DNA of 64,000 nucleotides from CAVQBP01 sp963710745 (GCA_963710745.1 CAVQBP010000019.1:310001-374000); one strand, 5' to 3'; positions 16,796-25,963 are shown, counted from the stretch's first letter. Numbers and translations are program-made. The notes: generated from the sequence alone by a model not told the origin.

Positions 16796-17611
16796 ATGGA
16801 TAATCTAAAAGAAGGAAAAACTCTTTCTGCTTATGAAAAGGCTGCAGAAGAGGGGATTGACCCGAGATGCATTCCCCAGAAATTGACAGGTCCGGTACCG
16901 GAACATGATGAAATTGTATATCCGGATTATCCTGAATCAGATCAGGAATCCTGGAGATTTCTTTTTGAAAGACAGATGAAATTTCTTCCCGGAAGAGCAT
17001 GTGATGAATACTTAGAGGGATCAAAAAGATTAAATTTTACTCCTGATAAGATACCTGCATTAAAAGATTTAAGCCATATTTTTAGCAAAACTACCAAATG
17101 GAAAATAGCCAGGGTTCCCGGCTTAATCCATGAGCAGGATTTTTTTGCAATGTTAAGAAGAAAAGTTTTTCCTTCAACAGATTATATAAGAGGAAAGGAT
17201 GAACTGGATTATACGCCTGCACCGGATCTTTTCCATGACATGTTCGGCCATATGCCGATGTTAACCGATTCTGATTTTGCGTCTTTCTATCAAATGTTTG
17301 GTGAAGCTGCGTTTAACGCTGAAGGAGAAAACAGGAAAAAGCTGGAAACATTTCATTGGTTTACAGTTGAATTCGGTTTAATAAAAAAGCCTGAAGGTAT
17401 GAGAGTTTACGGAGCGGGAATTATCTCTTCTCTTGGTGAAATTCAGCACGCCCTTTCAAATAATGTTGAAGTAATCGATTTTGATCCCGAAAGGATTGTT
17501 GATCAAAAGTACGATGTTTGGCATCTTCAGCCTGTTCTTTTTGCAATTGATTCTTTTAAGCAGCTTGAAAACGGTTTTAAGGAATGGACAAAGAAACAGC
17601 AACTATTATAA
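16796..17611 (+). CDS. phhA: Phenylalanine 4-monooxygenase (pterin-dependent)
   Basis: Converts phenylalanine to tyrosine using O2 and a tetrahydropterin at a non-haem iron. The 271-residue catalytic domain carries the iron ligands His147 and His152 (DLFHDMFGH) and Glu192 (FTVEFGL), plus RVPGLIHEQDFFAMLRRKVFPSTDYIR and MRVYGAGIISSLGEIQHAL. There is no N-terminal ACT regulatory domain, as usual for bacterial forms. A strong AAAAGGAG site precedes the ATG. The pterin supply is probably the PTPS-FolE-SDR cluster 9 kb downstream. No pterin carbinolamine dehydratase (phhB) is visible in the window. Tyrosine versus phenylalanine specificity cannot be settled from sequence alone. Confidence 0.93.
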   Translation: MDNLKEGKTLSAYEKAAEEGIDPRCIPQKLTGPVPEHDEIVYPDYPESDQESWRFLFERQMKFLPGRACDEYLEGSKRLNFTPDKIPALKDLSHIFSKTTKWKIARVPGLIHEQDFFAMLRRKVFPSTDYIRGKDELDYTPAPDLFHDMFGHMPMLTDSDFASFYQMFGEAAFNAEGENRKKLETFHWFTVEFGLIKKPEGMRVYGAGIISSLGEIQHALSNNVEVIDFDPERIVDQKYDVWHLQPVLFAIDSFKQLENGFKEWTKKQQLL

Positions 17612-18997
17612 TTATTCTTTCTTTTTCAATTGATCTACTCTGTTAATTCCGTTCAATGCTGCAACACGGTATGCTTCGGCCATAGTCGGATAGTTAAAAG
17701 TTGTGTTTATAAAAAACATAAGTGTATTGCCTGTTCCTTTTTGCGACATAATAGCCTGGCCGATATGAATAATTTCAGCTGCACCATGACCGAAACAATG
17801 CACGCCGAGGATCTGCAGAGTATCCCTGTGGAAAAGGATCTTTAACATTCCGGTAGTTCTTCCTGTTATCTGTGCACGTGCCAGATGTTTGAAGAATGAA
17901 TGCCCGACTTCATAAGGTATTTTTTCTTTGGTTAATTGTTCTTCTGTATAACCCACACAGCTTATTTCAGGAATAGTATAAATTCCGGTCGGCATAAATT
18001 CGACCAGCCGGTGATCAACTTTGCCGAATACAATATGCGTGGCAGCATATCTCCCCTGGTCGTAAGAAGCACTTGCCAAGTTTGGAAACCCTATTATATC
18101 ACCGACAGCATAAATATTAGGAAGGGGAGTCTGCTCGTTTTCATTAACCATAATTGAACCCCTTGTATCTGTTTTAATCCCGATATTTTCCAATCCCATA
18201 TTATCTGAATTTCCTGTTCTTCCTTGTGCCCAAAGAAGAAAATCAGTCCTGATTTCCTTGTTTGATTTTAAATATACTGTAACCCCTTTATCATCGGCAA
18301 CGACTTTATCATACTCTTCGTTATGCCTTAATATTACTCCATTTTCTCTTAGGAAGAAGCTAAGAGCATCAATGATTTCATCATCGAGGAATGCAAGAAG
18401 CTTATCCCTGGTATTTATTAAATTTACTTTTATCCTTAGACCTCTAAAAATTGATGTGTATTCACATCCGATTACGCCGGCACCGTATATTGTTAATGAA
18501 CGCGGACTATCTTTCAAGTTTAAAATGGTGTCGCTGTCCAAAATGCGCGGATGAGTAAAGTCAACATCAGGGGGATGGTAAGGTCTTGACCCGGTAGCAA
18601 TTACGAAATATTCCGATGTGAAAGTTTTTTGAAGACCATTCGACATTCTAACAGAAATTGTATGTGCATCCGTAAAAGCTGCCCGCCCGTCAATTATGTC
18701 AACCAGGTTTCTTTCATAAAAACTTTTTCTAAGATTAAACTGTTCTTCGATTACTACTTCTGCTTTTTTTAAAAGTGTTTGAAAATTTGCCTGATTTAAG
18801 CTGTTTGTCTCATATAATATTTGGCTGGCATGCCTTAATGCTTTACTCGGAATTGTATTTGTGTGAGTGCAGCTGCCGCCGATCATTGAAAAGTAATCAC
18901 AAATTGCTACATGCAGCCCTTCTTTAGAACATTTCATTGCAGCACCTTCGCCACCCGGACCGCTCCCAATTACAATTACATCGTATTGATAACTCAA
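17612..18997 (-). CDS. sthA: Soluble (Si-specific) NAD(P)+ transhydrogenase
   Basis: A flavoprotein of the pyridine nucleotide-disulfide oxidoreductase family that passes hydride between NADPH and NAD+. The 461 residues include the FAD-binding VIVIGSGPGGEGAA, the second dinucleotide motif YGAGVIGCEYTSIFRGL, and YAVGDIIGFPNLAS. The active-site region reads GGSCTHTNTIPSKALRH: Cys43 is kept but the second redox Cys of dihydrolipoamide dehydrogenases is Asn, which is the mark of SthA rather than Lpd. The C-terminal dimerisation domain (TGIYTIPEISCVGYTEEQL) is complete. The stop codon abuts the phhA stop on the other strand. Confidence 0.9.
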   Translation of the reverse strand: MSYQYDVIVIGSGPGGEGAAMKCSKEGLHVAICDYFSMIGGSCTHTNTIPSKALRHASQILYETNSLNQANFQTLLKKAEVVIEEQFNLRKSFYERNLVDIIDGRAAFTDAHTISVRMSNGLQKTFTSEYFVIATGSRPYHPPDVDFTHPRILDSDTILNLKDSPRSLTIYGAGVIGCEYTSIFRGLRIKVNLINTRDKLLAFLDDEIIDALSFFLRENGVILRHNEEYDKVVADDKGVTVYLKSNKEIRTDFLLWAQGRTGNSDNMGLENIGIKTDTRGSIMVNENEQTPLPNIYAVGDIIGFPNLASASYDQGRYAATHIVFGKVDHRLVEFMPTGIYTIPEISCVGYTEEQLTKEKIPYEVGHSFFKHLARAQITGRTTGMLKILFHRDTLQILGVHCFGHGAAEIIHIGQAIMSQKGTGNTLMFFINTTFNYPTMAEAYRVAALNGINRVDQLKKKE

Positions 18998-19213
18998 AAT
19001 ATATTTCCTTAAGATTTTTTATTAACCAAAGTTAAGTAAATTTTGAGAAAAATTTTATTTTATATCTATTCTTAATTCTTTGCTTTAATTTATTGCACAA
19101 TAATTTCAGAAAAGTTAAATATGTTCGGGCGGAAGGAAATAAAACAGGTGATAATTAATTTTAAAAGCTAAAATAATTTTTGCTTAATAAATGGAAATAG
19201 AACAAAATAAATT

Positions 19214-19634
19214 CTAGTGTTCTGTCACTAACACTTCTATATATTCGAAGTGGCTGTCATGTACCAGTCCATGACAGGAACATTTAGAAATATATAATAA
19301 ACCCAGAATTGTCAATAGGTAAAAATTTCTAATGACCGCCATTAGAAAAATAAAGAGCTAAAATGTTTATAATCAATAAGTTAAGTTATACTCGACTATC
19401 AAAGTAATAACAACTATCTCTGTAAGAAAAACAGACAAAACAAAATGGAACTAAAAATAGAGTTTACCGGCAAAGAAATTACACCTTGCGGAATTTGGTC
19501 TAATACAAATCTCTTCAACTGGCCGTTTGTTGTATCAAAAGAAAGTTCCTAATGACAAATCTGGGATAAATTAAATCCCAGTCATGGTTTTGACCATGAC
19601 CGCCGTGTATGTTATTTTAGTTACAGAACACTAG
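19214..19634. mobile_element. Miniature inverted-repeat element, probable decayed insertion sequence
   Basis: The 706-base gap between sthA and tolC contains a 421-base unit bounded by near-perfect inverted ends: CTAGTGTTCTGTCACTAA at 19214-19231 and, on the other strand from 19634 inward, CTAGTGTTCTGTAACTAA (one mismatch). CTAG at both edges could be a target duplication or part of the repeats. Inside are several hairpins: CTGTCATG/CATGACAG near 19255-19280, CTAATG/CATTAG near 19331-19347, GTCATGG/CCATGAC near 19583-19602. A 35-codon frame inside begins like an insertion-sequence transposase. There is no intact transposase, so it would need to be mobilised in trans or is dead. Confidence 0.6.
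19445..19552 (+). pseudogene. Possible N-terminal remnant of a transposase
   Basis: Within the inverted-repeat element, a 35-residue frame starts MELKIEFTGKEITPCG and stops early. The pattern (I/L)EFT-x-K-x-ITP-x-G resembles the beginning of IS1380-type transposases. The similarity is short and judged by eye. It is far too short to be active. Confidence 0.35.
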
Positions 19635-19703
19635 TATGTAACCTAATTATAAATCGTAAAAGGCTAAAATATAAAGCAATAATTTTTCTTCGCAGGAAAA
19701 CCA

Positions 19704-21039
19704 TCAGTAACTATTCAAATTTCCTATTGCATTAAGTAATCCAAATTGTTTTGTGGAATAATTATACTGCGCCTGGATATCATTGTTTATTGCCTGGAGA
19801 TAATTATTGTATGTCTGCTGTAAGTCAATATAAGTTGCGGAGCCGACTTTATAGCTTTCCTTTTTTATTTCCCAGCTTTCTTTAGCAGAGATTAAAGCTT
19901 TTTTTGATACATCCTGCTGTAGCCTGGAAGTCTGTAAATCCAGAAGTGCATTCTTTACATCTGATTTGATCTGGCGTTCAATTTGTTTTAAATCTTCGTT
20001 ACTATTCTGCAGTGATACATTCGCTGCTTCAATAGAATATTCGGTATTCCAATTGGAGAAAATAGGAATGTTTAATGATAGACCGAGAGTATATGTTTTT
20101 CTATTAAACATTGAACTTAAATCTGTTGCTCCCGATGAAATGCGGTATGTACCGCTTAATGTCGGGAAGTAACCGGAACGCGCAATGGTTAACTGGTTCT
20201 CACTTCCATCTACAGCATATTTCTGGCTCAAATAATCCTGTCGGTGGGATAATGCAAATTTCATCAATTCATCATAATTTTCACTGGTTAGGCTCGAATC
20301 ATATTCACTTTTTGACGGCAGGCTGAAAGAATAATCTTTATTTATATCCAGTGAAAGATAATCAAAGAGAGAAATTTTTGCTTTTTCGAAATTATTCTTA
20401 GCCTGCAAATATGCTAATTCCGAATTTGCGGTTTGGGCTTCCTGTGAGTATACATCTGCAAGAGTAACCATTTTTAACTGCTGCTTCTCTTTTATCTCTT
20501 TTAACAGTTCCTGATTATATTTTAAATTTTCATCCTGGTATTTTAACAGCGAATCATAGCTTATTATAGCAAAATAATAATTAGCAGTCTGCAGTATAAT
20601 GTCCTGTTTTTGTTTCTCCAGCGTCAGGCTGGCGGATTCAAAATTATTTTTTGCCTGGTCTATATTTGCGATGTTTGATAAACCGTCAAACAAAGTTACG
20701 TTACCTCCGGCAGATAAAGAATAATTTCTTGCATCGGTTTCGGAAGCAGGCAGGGTAGTTTCCCTGCCGAAATAATCTATCTGTGTTTCACCGCCTTTGT
20801 CGGTGATTCGCTGCCAATTCCACGAGCCGTTTATATTTAAATTGGGAAGTAAGTTCCCATAGGCGCTTTTGATAGCGCTTGAATTTATTTCCAGATTATT
20901 TTGTGATTTAATCAGACTGGTATTTTGATGAAGAGCAATCGTAATTGCATCATTTAAAAGAAAGCATTTTTTGCGCATAATTATTTGAATAAAAAATAAT
21001 TGCAAAAAACAAGATTAACCATAAATAAGATTTTAACAT
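19704..21039 (-). CDS. tolC: TolC-family outer-membrane efflux protein, frameshifted near its N-terminus
   Basis: TolC-type proteins form the outer-membrane duct of efflux pumps. From about 20955 down to 19704 the frame encodes the coiled-coil/barrel domains (NDAITIALHQNTSLIKSQNNLEINSSAIKSAYGNLLPNLNINGSW; second repeat from about residue 225). Its signal peptide is in another frame: an ATG at 21039 gives a clean leader (MLKSYLWLILFFAIIFYSNNYAQ) that then hits a stop. Removing one T from the TTTT run (plus-strand AAAA at 20956-20959) joins them into AQKMLSLNDAITIALHQ, just what the family shows. So the gene spans 19704-21039 with one extra base. It ends the LTXXQ-macAB operon. The frameshift may be real or a homopolymer error. 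Confidence 0.85.
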
Positions 21040-21077
21040 TTTCTTTACTCTTTTAAGAATTATTTTTGTTATTAAAT

Positions 21078-21551
21078 TTAGTAAACAAAAGAACTGTCAT
21101 CATATAGATGATTTAAATATTTCTGTATTTCAAAATAAATTTCTAATGCGGAATTATTATTGTCAAGTAAACTTTCTAATTCGATAAATAACCATTGTTT
21201 TGATAAATTATTTTTCATTGCTGCGGTTTCCAGCCATTTGATTTGATCAATATTAATCACTTTATTAATTAAAGCTATTCTAATTCCATCCTTAATAAAT
21301 ATTTCAGCAAAATCGTAATTCGAAAATAATGGCGGATCCTCAATTATATATTTGTTTTTAAAAAAGTTCTTAATTGCTTTATCAACAAAATCATGATTAA
21401 AACCAAGTATATTACCTATCTTTTTAATTAAATCACTTTCATTCTGATTTATTTCCTTATCCTTTCCAACGAGTACCAAAAGTCCCTTAAAATAATTGCT
21501 CTTATCTATAGGATTGATGATCATAGCGTGCTCCGCTTTTAAGTGAACCAA
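21078..21551 (-). CDS. Hypothetical protein in the efflux operon
   Basis: A 157-residue soluble, mostly helical protein that I do not recognise. It has GLLVLVGKDKEINQNESDLIKKIGNILGF, faintly like a TerB-type helical domain, but this is not firm. Met10 (21524) is an alternative start. It lies between the macB-type permease gene and tolC on the same strand with spacers of 77 and 38 bases, so it is likely cotranscribed with the pump genes; whether it works with the pump is unknown. Confidence 0.55.
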   Translation of the reverse strand: MVHLKAEHAMIINPIDKSNYFKGLLVLVGKDKEINQNESDLIKKIGNILGFNHDFVDKAIKNFFKNKYIIEDPPLFSNYDFAEIFIKDGIRIALINKVINIDQIKWLETAAMKNNLSKQWLFIELESLLDNNNSALEIYFEIQKYLNHLYDDSSFVY

Positions 21552-21628
21552 CAGTTAACTATAATTATTCTCAAAAGTAGAGCAACCTATTTCATAAACC
21601 TCCCCGTGCAAAAATTAATTCAAATTTA

Positions 21629-22846
21629 TTATTCATATCTAAGAGCATCTATAGGATTTAAGTTCGCTGCTTTACGGGCAGGATAGAAACCAAAGAAAAT
21701 ACCAATTATTCCTGCAAAACTTACTGCAATCAGAATGATTTCGGGTCTGATATATGTAAACTGGCTGGTGTAATTGTTTAATATGTAAGTAATTCCGAAT
21801 GAGAGCAAAACACCTATCAAACCACCGGCTAAGCTCAAAACAATAGACTCGGTTAAAAACTGAATTAGAATATCCGATGTTCTTGCACCGACAGATAACC
21901 TTATCCCGATTTCCCTTGTCCTTTCAGTTACAGATACAAGCATTATATTCATGATCCCGATTCCACCGACAATTAAAGAGACACCGGCGACGGAAGCAAG
22001 CAGCACTGTTAATACTTTAGAAGTAGCGGTAGCTGCTTCCGTAATATCAGCCTGGTTTCTTACAGTAAAGTCATCATCTTCGCCGGGATGCAGGTGATGA
22101 GCTTCTCTCATAATTCTTGTTAATTCATCCTGTGCTTGCCCGATTTGCTGTAATGAAACAGCGCTTGCCTGTATAAAATTAATATATCTGCCGCCGGTCA
22201 GTCTATCAAGAACCGTTGTAGCCGGAGCAAAAATTATATCATCGTTATCATTCCCAAATCCACCCTGACCTTTAGGTGATAAAACACCTATAACTCTAAA
22301 TGGAACATTTCTTATTCTGATTAATTGTCCAATCGGATCCTCATTGGGAAATAATTGTTTAACTACCGTTTGTCCTAAAACAGCTACTTTTGCTCTTGAT
22401 AACATATCCTTATCAGTAAAAAAGGCGCCCGATGCCAAAGGCCAGTTTCTAATTTCCAGATAATTAGGAGCAACACCTTGAATCTGCGTACTCCAGTTTC
22501 CGACACCACCGATAACTTGTCCACCGCTTCTTACAACAGGTGAAACTGCTTTAATTAAAGTAGCTTCTTCCCTGATTTTGTCGACATCTTCCATAGTGAA
22601 TCTATTAAAGCTTCCTGCTCCCATTCTAATTCCTCTTTGGTTGCTGGAACCGGGAAATATAATTAACAGATTTGAACCGAGAGAATTTATCTGCTGTTCA
22701 ACCTGCATTTGTGCGCCATCACCAACAGCAACCATTACAACAACAGCAGCAACACCGATAATAATCCCAAGAGCTGTTAAGAGGCTTCGCATTCTTGATT
22801 TTATAATACTTTTTCCCGCGACCTTTAAAATATTTTTTATTTGCAT
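21629..22846 (-). CDS. MacB-type ABC transporter permease
   Basis: A 405-residue membrane protein of the MacB/FtsX permease class: one N-terminal membrane helix (MRSLLTALGIIIGVAAVVVMVAVG), a large periplasmic domain (about residues 40-280) and three C-terminal helices with the conserved turn IGGIGIMNIMLVSVTERTREIGIRLSVGA. The ATPase is encoded as a separate gene 16 bases upstream, so this is a split MacB. With MacA-like and TolC-like partners in the same operon it should form a tripartite pump moving a substrate from the periplasm outward. The substrate is not predictable. Confidence 0.92.
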   Translation of the reverse strand: MQIKNILKVAGKSIIKSRMRSLLTALGIIIGVAAVVVMVAVGDGAQMQVEQQINSLGSNLLIIFPGSSNQRGIRMGAGSFNRFTMEDVDKIREEATLIKAVSPVVRSGGQVIGGVGNWSTQIQGVAPNYLEIRNWPLASGAFFTDKDMLSRAKVAVLGQTVVKQLFPNEDPIGQLIRIRNVPFRVIGVLSPKGQGGFGNDNDDIIFAPATTVLDRLTGGRYINFIQASAVSLQQIGQAQDELTRIMREAHHLHPGEDDDFTVRNQADITEAATATSKVLTVLLASVAGVSLIVGGIGIMNIMLVSVTERTREIGIRLSVGARTSDILIQFLTESIVLSLAGGLIGVLLSFGITYILNNYTSQFTYIRPEIILIAVSFAGIIGIFFGFYPARKAANLNPIDALRYE

Positions 22847-22862
22847 TTTTACCTCAAACTTT

Positions 22863-23606
22863 TTAAATGACCTCTTCTTTTATCTTTTCTAATTCTTTTG
22901 ATGCAATTAACCTATCCTGAATTTGAGAATCTCTAATAACAAGTCCGTCTTTTAGTTCAACAATTCTCTTGGCAAAATGAGCGAAGTCTCTTTCATGTGT
23001 TACCAGGATAATAGTAATTCCTTCCTCATTCAATTTTTGAAAAAGGTTAAAAACTTCAACTGACATTGTACTATCCAGGTTTCCGGTAGGTTCGTCAGCT
23101 AAAATTAAAGAAGGATCATTTACAAGCGCTCTGGCAATAGCAACTCTTTGCTGCTGTCCACCAGATAGCTGATTAGGCATATGCATGAGTCTATCCCCCA
23201 AACCTACCCGTTCAAGTACCTCAATAGCTTTTTTATTCGGCTCCTTAATTCTATGCTGCCTATCATACATCAAGGGGAGCTCTACATTTTCAAGAGCCGT
23301 TGTTCTCGGAAGCAGGTTAAAACCCTGGAATACAAAACCAATTTTTTGATTTCGAATTTCGGCATATTCATTTCTTGTTAATTTGCTGGTGTTGATACTA
23401 TCGAGAAAGTACTCTCCGGTTGTCGGTGTATCCAAACATCCGATTAAATTCATTAATGTAGATTTCCCTGAGCCGGATGCACCCATTATAGCTACAAATT
23501 CACCTTCATCTATATTTAGGTTAACGGATTTTAATGCATGTACCTCAATATCACCAACAAAATATGTTTTTGTTAAATCTATAGTTTTTATTATGTTTTT
23601 AGCCAA
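22863..23606 (-). CDS. ABC transporter ATP-binding protein (MacB/LolD type)
   Basis: A 247-residue ATPase. Walker A is GASGSGKSTLMNLIG (about residues 42-56), the Q loop is VFQGFNLLPRTTALENVELPLMY, the signature is LSGGQQQRVAIARAL (about residues 142-156), Walker B is LILADEPTGNLD and the switch His is in ILVTHERD. It belongs to the group that drives MacB/LolCDE-type mechanotransmission pumps. It is encoded between the MacA-like adaptor (15-base gap) and the permease (16-base gap). Confidence 0.94.
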   Translation of the reverse strand: MAKNIIKTIDLTKTYFVGDIEVHALKSVNLNIDEGEFVAIMGASGSGKSTLMNLIGCLDTPTTGEYFLDSINTSKLTRNEYAEIRNQKIGFVFQGFNLLPRTTALENVELPLMYDRQHRIKEPNKKAIEVLERVGLGDRLMHMPNQLSGGQQQRVAIARALVNDPSLILADEPTGNLDSTMSVEVFNLFQKLNEEGITIILVTHERDFAHFAKRIVELKDGLVIRDSQIQDRLIASKELEKIKEEVI

Positions 23607-23621
23607 TCTGAATCTCCTAGT

Positions 23622-24902
23622 TTAAAACCTGCCGAAACCACGCGGAAAGTTTCTATTCTGAATATTTGTATTATTATCGGAAGTACCGTTATCCACACCG
23701 GTAATAACCTTCATACCTGTTTTCAGGCTTCTACTCCTTACAATTTCAGTATTCTTACCATCAGTTAAACCTAAAACAGCAGAACCCATTTGTAATTTTC
23801 CATGTTCATCCAGATACCAAATTCTACCAAAACTTCTATTTTTAGCAAAACCAGGATTTTGACCGGAGCTGAAGTTTTGTCCAAAATTTCCATTCCCCAT
23901 TCTTCTAAATCTGCTTCTTATACTGTCAGGAATATTTCTCCTTGAACTGCTGTCTGAGCTTCCCGCTTTTTGATATTCAGCAAGCATATCAGCAGTTGGC
24001 TGAAATCTTAATGCAGCATTTGGAATCAGCATCACATTATTTTTTTGTTCAACATAAAAATCTATTGTTGCTGTCATTCCGGGAAGTAAAAAGCCGTCTT
24101 TATTATCTGCATTAATGACTACGGTATAGTTAACAACATTCTGAACCACCTGGGAATTTAATCTGATTTGAACAACCTTACCGGTGAATTGTTTATCCGG
24201 ATAAGCCTGAACTGAAAATTTAGCCTCCTGACCTACTTTTATTTGTCCAATATCGCTTTCATCAACAGATGCTAAAATCTGCATATTAGATAAATTTTCA
24301 GCAATTTCGAACAAAGTTGGTGAAGAAAAACTGGCTGCAACTGTCTGCCCCTCTTCAACATTTTTATTTATAACTTTTCCGTTGATTGGTGAATATATAT
24401 ATGCATACGTTAAATTAGTTTTAGCTCTTTCTAATGCTGTTTTTGCCGATTGTAAATTTGAAAGAGCTGTTTCAAGATTAGTCTTGGAAGTTATATAATC
24501 CAATTCTGCCATAAAACCTTTATTATAAAGGATCTTATTTTGATCATTCTGAGCTTTTGCCTGTTCATACTGAGCCTGAGCTTTCAGAAGGTTTGATTCT
24601 GCATCACTGACAGCTAAAGATAAATTTGTGGTGTCAAGAATTGCAAGCAGCTCGCCTTTTTTAACGTTTGAATTAAAATCAACAAAAATTTTATCAAGTT
24701 TTCCCGATACCTGTGTTCCGACGTCTACTGTTTTTAAGGCATCCAGTGTTCCCGTGCTGGTGATTGTATTACTTATATCCCCTTTTTTTATTTCGGCAAA
24801 TGTGAATTCAGTTGCTTTATTATCATCTTTCATAAAAAGGAAATACGCTATAACAAGCAGCCCAGCTGCTATTATACTATAAATTATTATTTTCTTTTTC
24901 AT
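23622..24902 (-). CDS. MacA/RND-type periplasmic adaptor (membrane fusion protein)
   Basis: A 426-residue adaptor linking the inner-membrane permease to TolC. Residues 1-24 are a membrane anchor; GTLDALKTVDVGTQVSGKLDKIFVDFNSNVKKGELLAILD is the first biotinyl-lipoyl half; residues about 92-165 are the coiled-coil hairpin; YAYIYSPINGKVINKNVEEGQTV is the second lipoyl half; the beta-barrel follows. Residues about 310-360 are unusual: a Ser/Arg/Asn/Gly/Phe-rich insertion (GNGNFGQNFSSGQNPGF) before the membrane-proximal domain, and the C-terminus ends NFPRGFGRF. Similar insertions occur in other Bacteroidota MacA-like proteins but their role is unknown. Confidence 0.9.
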   Translation of the reverse strand: MKKKIIIYSIIAAGLLVIAYFLFMKDDNKATEFTFAEIKKGDISNTITSTGTLDALKTVDVGTQVSGKLDKIFVDFNSNVKKGELLAILDTTNLSLAVSDAESNLLKAQAQYEQAKAQNDQNKILYNKGFMAELDYITSKTNLETALSNLQSAKTALERAKTNLTYAYIYSPINGKVINKNVEEGQTVAASFSSPTLFEIAENLSNMQILASVDESDIGQIKVGQEAKFSVQAYPDKQFTGKVVQIRLNSQVVQNVVNYTVVINADNKDGFLLPGMTATIDFYVEQKNNVMLIPNAALRFQPTADMLAEYQKAGSSDSSSRRNIPDSIRSRFRRMGNGNFGQNFSSGQNPGFAKNRSFGRIWYLDEHGKLQMGSAVLGLTDGKNTEIVRSRSLKTGMKVITGVDNGTSDNNTNIQNRNFPRGFGRF

Positions 24903-24934
24903 TTTTTCTATTTGTTATATCAATTAATGTAAAT

Positions 24935-25279
24935 TTAATTTTGATTAGGTCCGTTCCTGCGCATGTGGTTTCTTCTTTCCTGAAGGAACTTATTAAATGC
25001 ATCCTTTTGATCAGGTGTTAATATTTTGGTAATTTCTGCGTTAGTGCTGTCCATTATCGCTCTGAATTTTGCTCTGTCAAAACCATCCTGTGATGCTTCC
25101 TGAAATTTTGTATCTGCTTCAGTGTATAAGCTGTCAACTTTTGCAGTTTGATTGTCGCTAAGATTTAACTGTTCTTTCAACATCTTTGCTCTTTCGGCAG
25201 GAGTTCTGCGTGGCTGGGCACTTAGTACACTAAAACTGATTATAAAGATTAATACTGATAAACTTACTGTTCTTTTCAT
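24935..25279 (-). CDS. Small periplasmic LTXXQ (Spy/CpxP-like) protein
   Basis: A 114-residue exported protein: signal peptide MKRTVSLSVLIFIISFSVLSAQ, then an all-helical body with the repeated Spy pattern LNLSDNQTAKVDSL and ILTPDQKDAFNKFL (LTPDQ). The C-terminal end is Arg/Asn/His rich (ERRNHMRRNG). Spy/CpxP/ZraP/CnrX relatives are periplasmic chaperones or metal/stress sensors. It is the first gene of the LTXXQ-macA-ATPase-permease-tolC operon and is preceded by an AAACC-N17-GTCTAA promoter motif shared with the ECF sigma operon at 32.7 kb, which suggests it reports on, or protects against, the stress that induces the pump. Confidence 0.82.
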   Translation of the reverse strand: MKRTVSLSVLIFIISFSVLSAQPRRTPAERAKMLKEQLNLSDNQTAKVDSLYTEADTKFQEASQDGFDRAKFRAIMDSTNAEITKILTPDQKDAFNKFLQERRNHMRRNGPNQN

Positions 25280-25344
25280 CTCTTCCTCCGATAGCTTCTA
25301 TATGAAATTGTTTTTTACAAACGTTTATTTCTGATTTTCAAGGA

Positions 25345-25372
25345 TTAGACAAAAGATTTTTGAGCTTGGTTT
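25345..25372 (-). promoter_or_regulatory. Candidate ECF sigma promoter of the LTXXQ-macAB-tolC operon
   Basis: On the minus strand AAACC (25372-25368), 17 bases, then GTCTAA (25350-25345), followed by a leader of about 60 bases to the ATG at 25279. The same two words with the same 17-base gap occur twice in the 32.5-32.7 kb divergent region beside an ECF sigma gene. AAC/AACC at -35 and GTC at -10 are normal for ECF-type promoters. Confidence 0.7.
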
Positions 25373-25642
25373 GATCGTTGTGAATTAATCTAACATAAAT
25401 GTTTTTGGATAATTATTGGGATACCAGATACCCGAAACCAGTTTGCGGATAGAGGTTAGATATCAGAGGGTAGGAAGTCTGTGTCAGAATAACCGTGGAG
25501 AATTGAGTTGAAGAAATGTGCGTAATATCTGTTCCAAATTAGCTATATCACATCAAGATTGAACAGACTTTTTTATTTATCATTGTTAATTACAATTATT
25601 TTATAACTGATAATAAATTGTTAAAAGAAGTTAGGAAAGATA

Positions 25643-25963
25643 TTGATTCAAAGATTAAACCCGAAAGAAGCTAAAGATATATTGGACAACAATAAGAGTG
25701 TAAGATTAATTGACGTGAGGGAGGAATGGGAAAACCATAAGGCCAGAATAAAAAATTCTGAACTAATGCCTCTCTCCAGGTTCGTTCAAATGTCAAAAAG
25801 CTTAAATAAAGAGCAAATAATTATTGTATATTGTCACCATGGAGTAAGAAGTCTGCAGGTTTGTAATTACCTGGAAACATTAGGTTTTAGTAATTTAATA
25901 AATCTTGAAGGCGGTATTGACGCATGGTCAAAAAAAATAGATAATTCAGTCCCTGTTTATTAA
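25643..25963 (+). CDS. Rhodanese-like domain protein
   Basis: A 106-residue single rhodanese domain. The active-site loop is IVYCHHGVRS with the sulfur-carrying Cys64; RLIDVREEWE is the usual second motif. Such cytosolic proteins move sulfane sulfur, but the acceptor is unknown. The start is TTG at 25643, preceded by an AGGAAAG stretch; there is no earlier in-frame ATG. The 363-base gap before it holds the pump operon's promoter on the other strand and otherwise nothing I recognise. Confidence 0.86.
   Translation: MIQRLNPKEAKDILDNNKSVRLIDVREEWENHKARIKNSELMPLSRFVQMSKSLNKEQIIIVYCHHGVRSLQVCNYLETLGFSNLINLEGGIDAWSKKIDNSVPVY

Noticed and set aside
16740..17024. Minus-strand frame opposite the start of phhA
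   Set aside because: It is antisense to strongly conserved coding sequence and shows no protein family features.
17612..18997. Dihydrolipoamide dehydrogenase (lpd) as the identity of the flavoprotein
   Set aside because: The second active-site Cys is missing (CTHTNTIP), which fits the soluble transhydrogenase and not a disulfide reductase.
25380..25560. More GC-rich stretch in the spacer before the rhodanese gene, suspected as a mobile element or RNA
   Set aside because: No terminal repeats, open frame or recognisable RNA fold could be seen.
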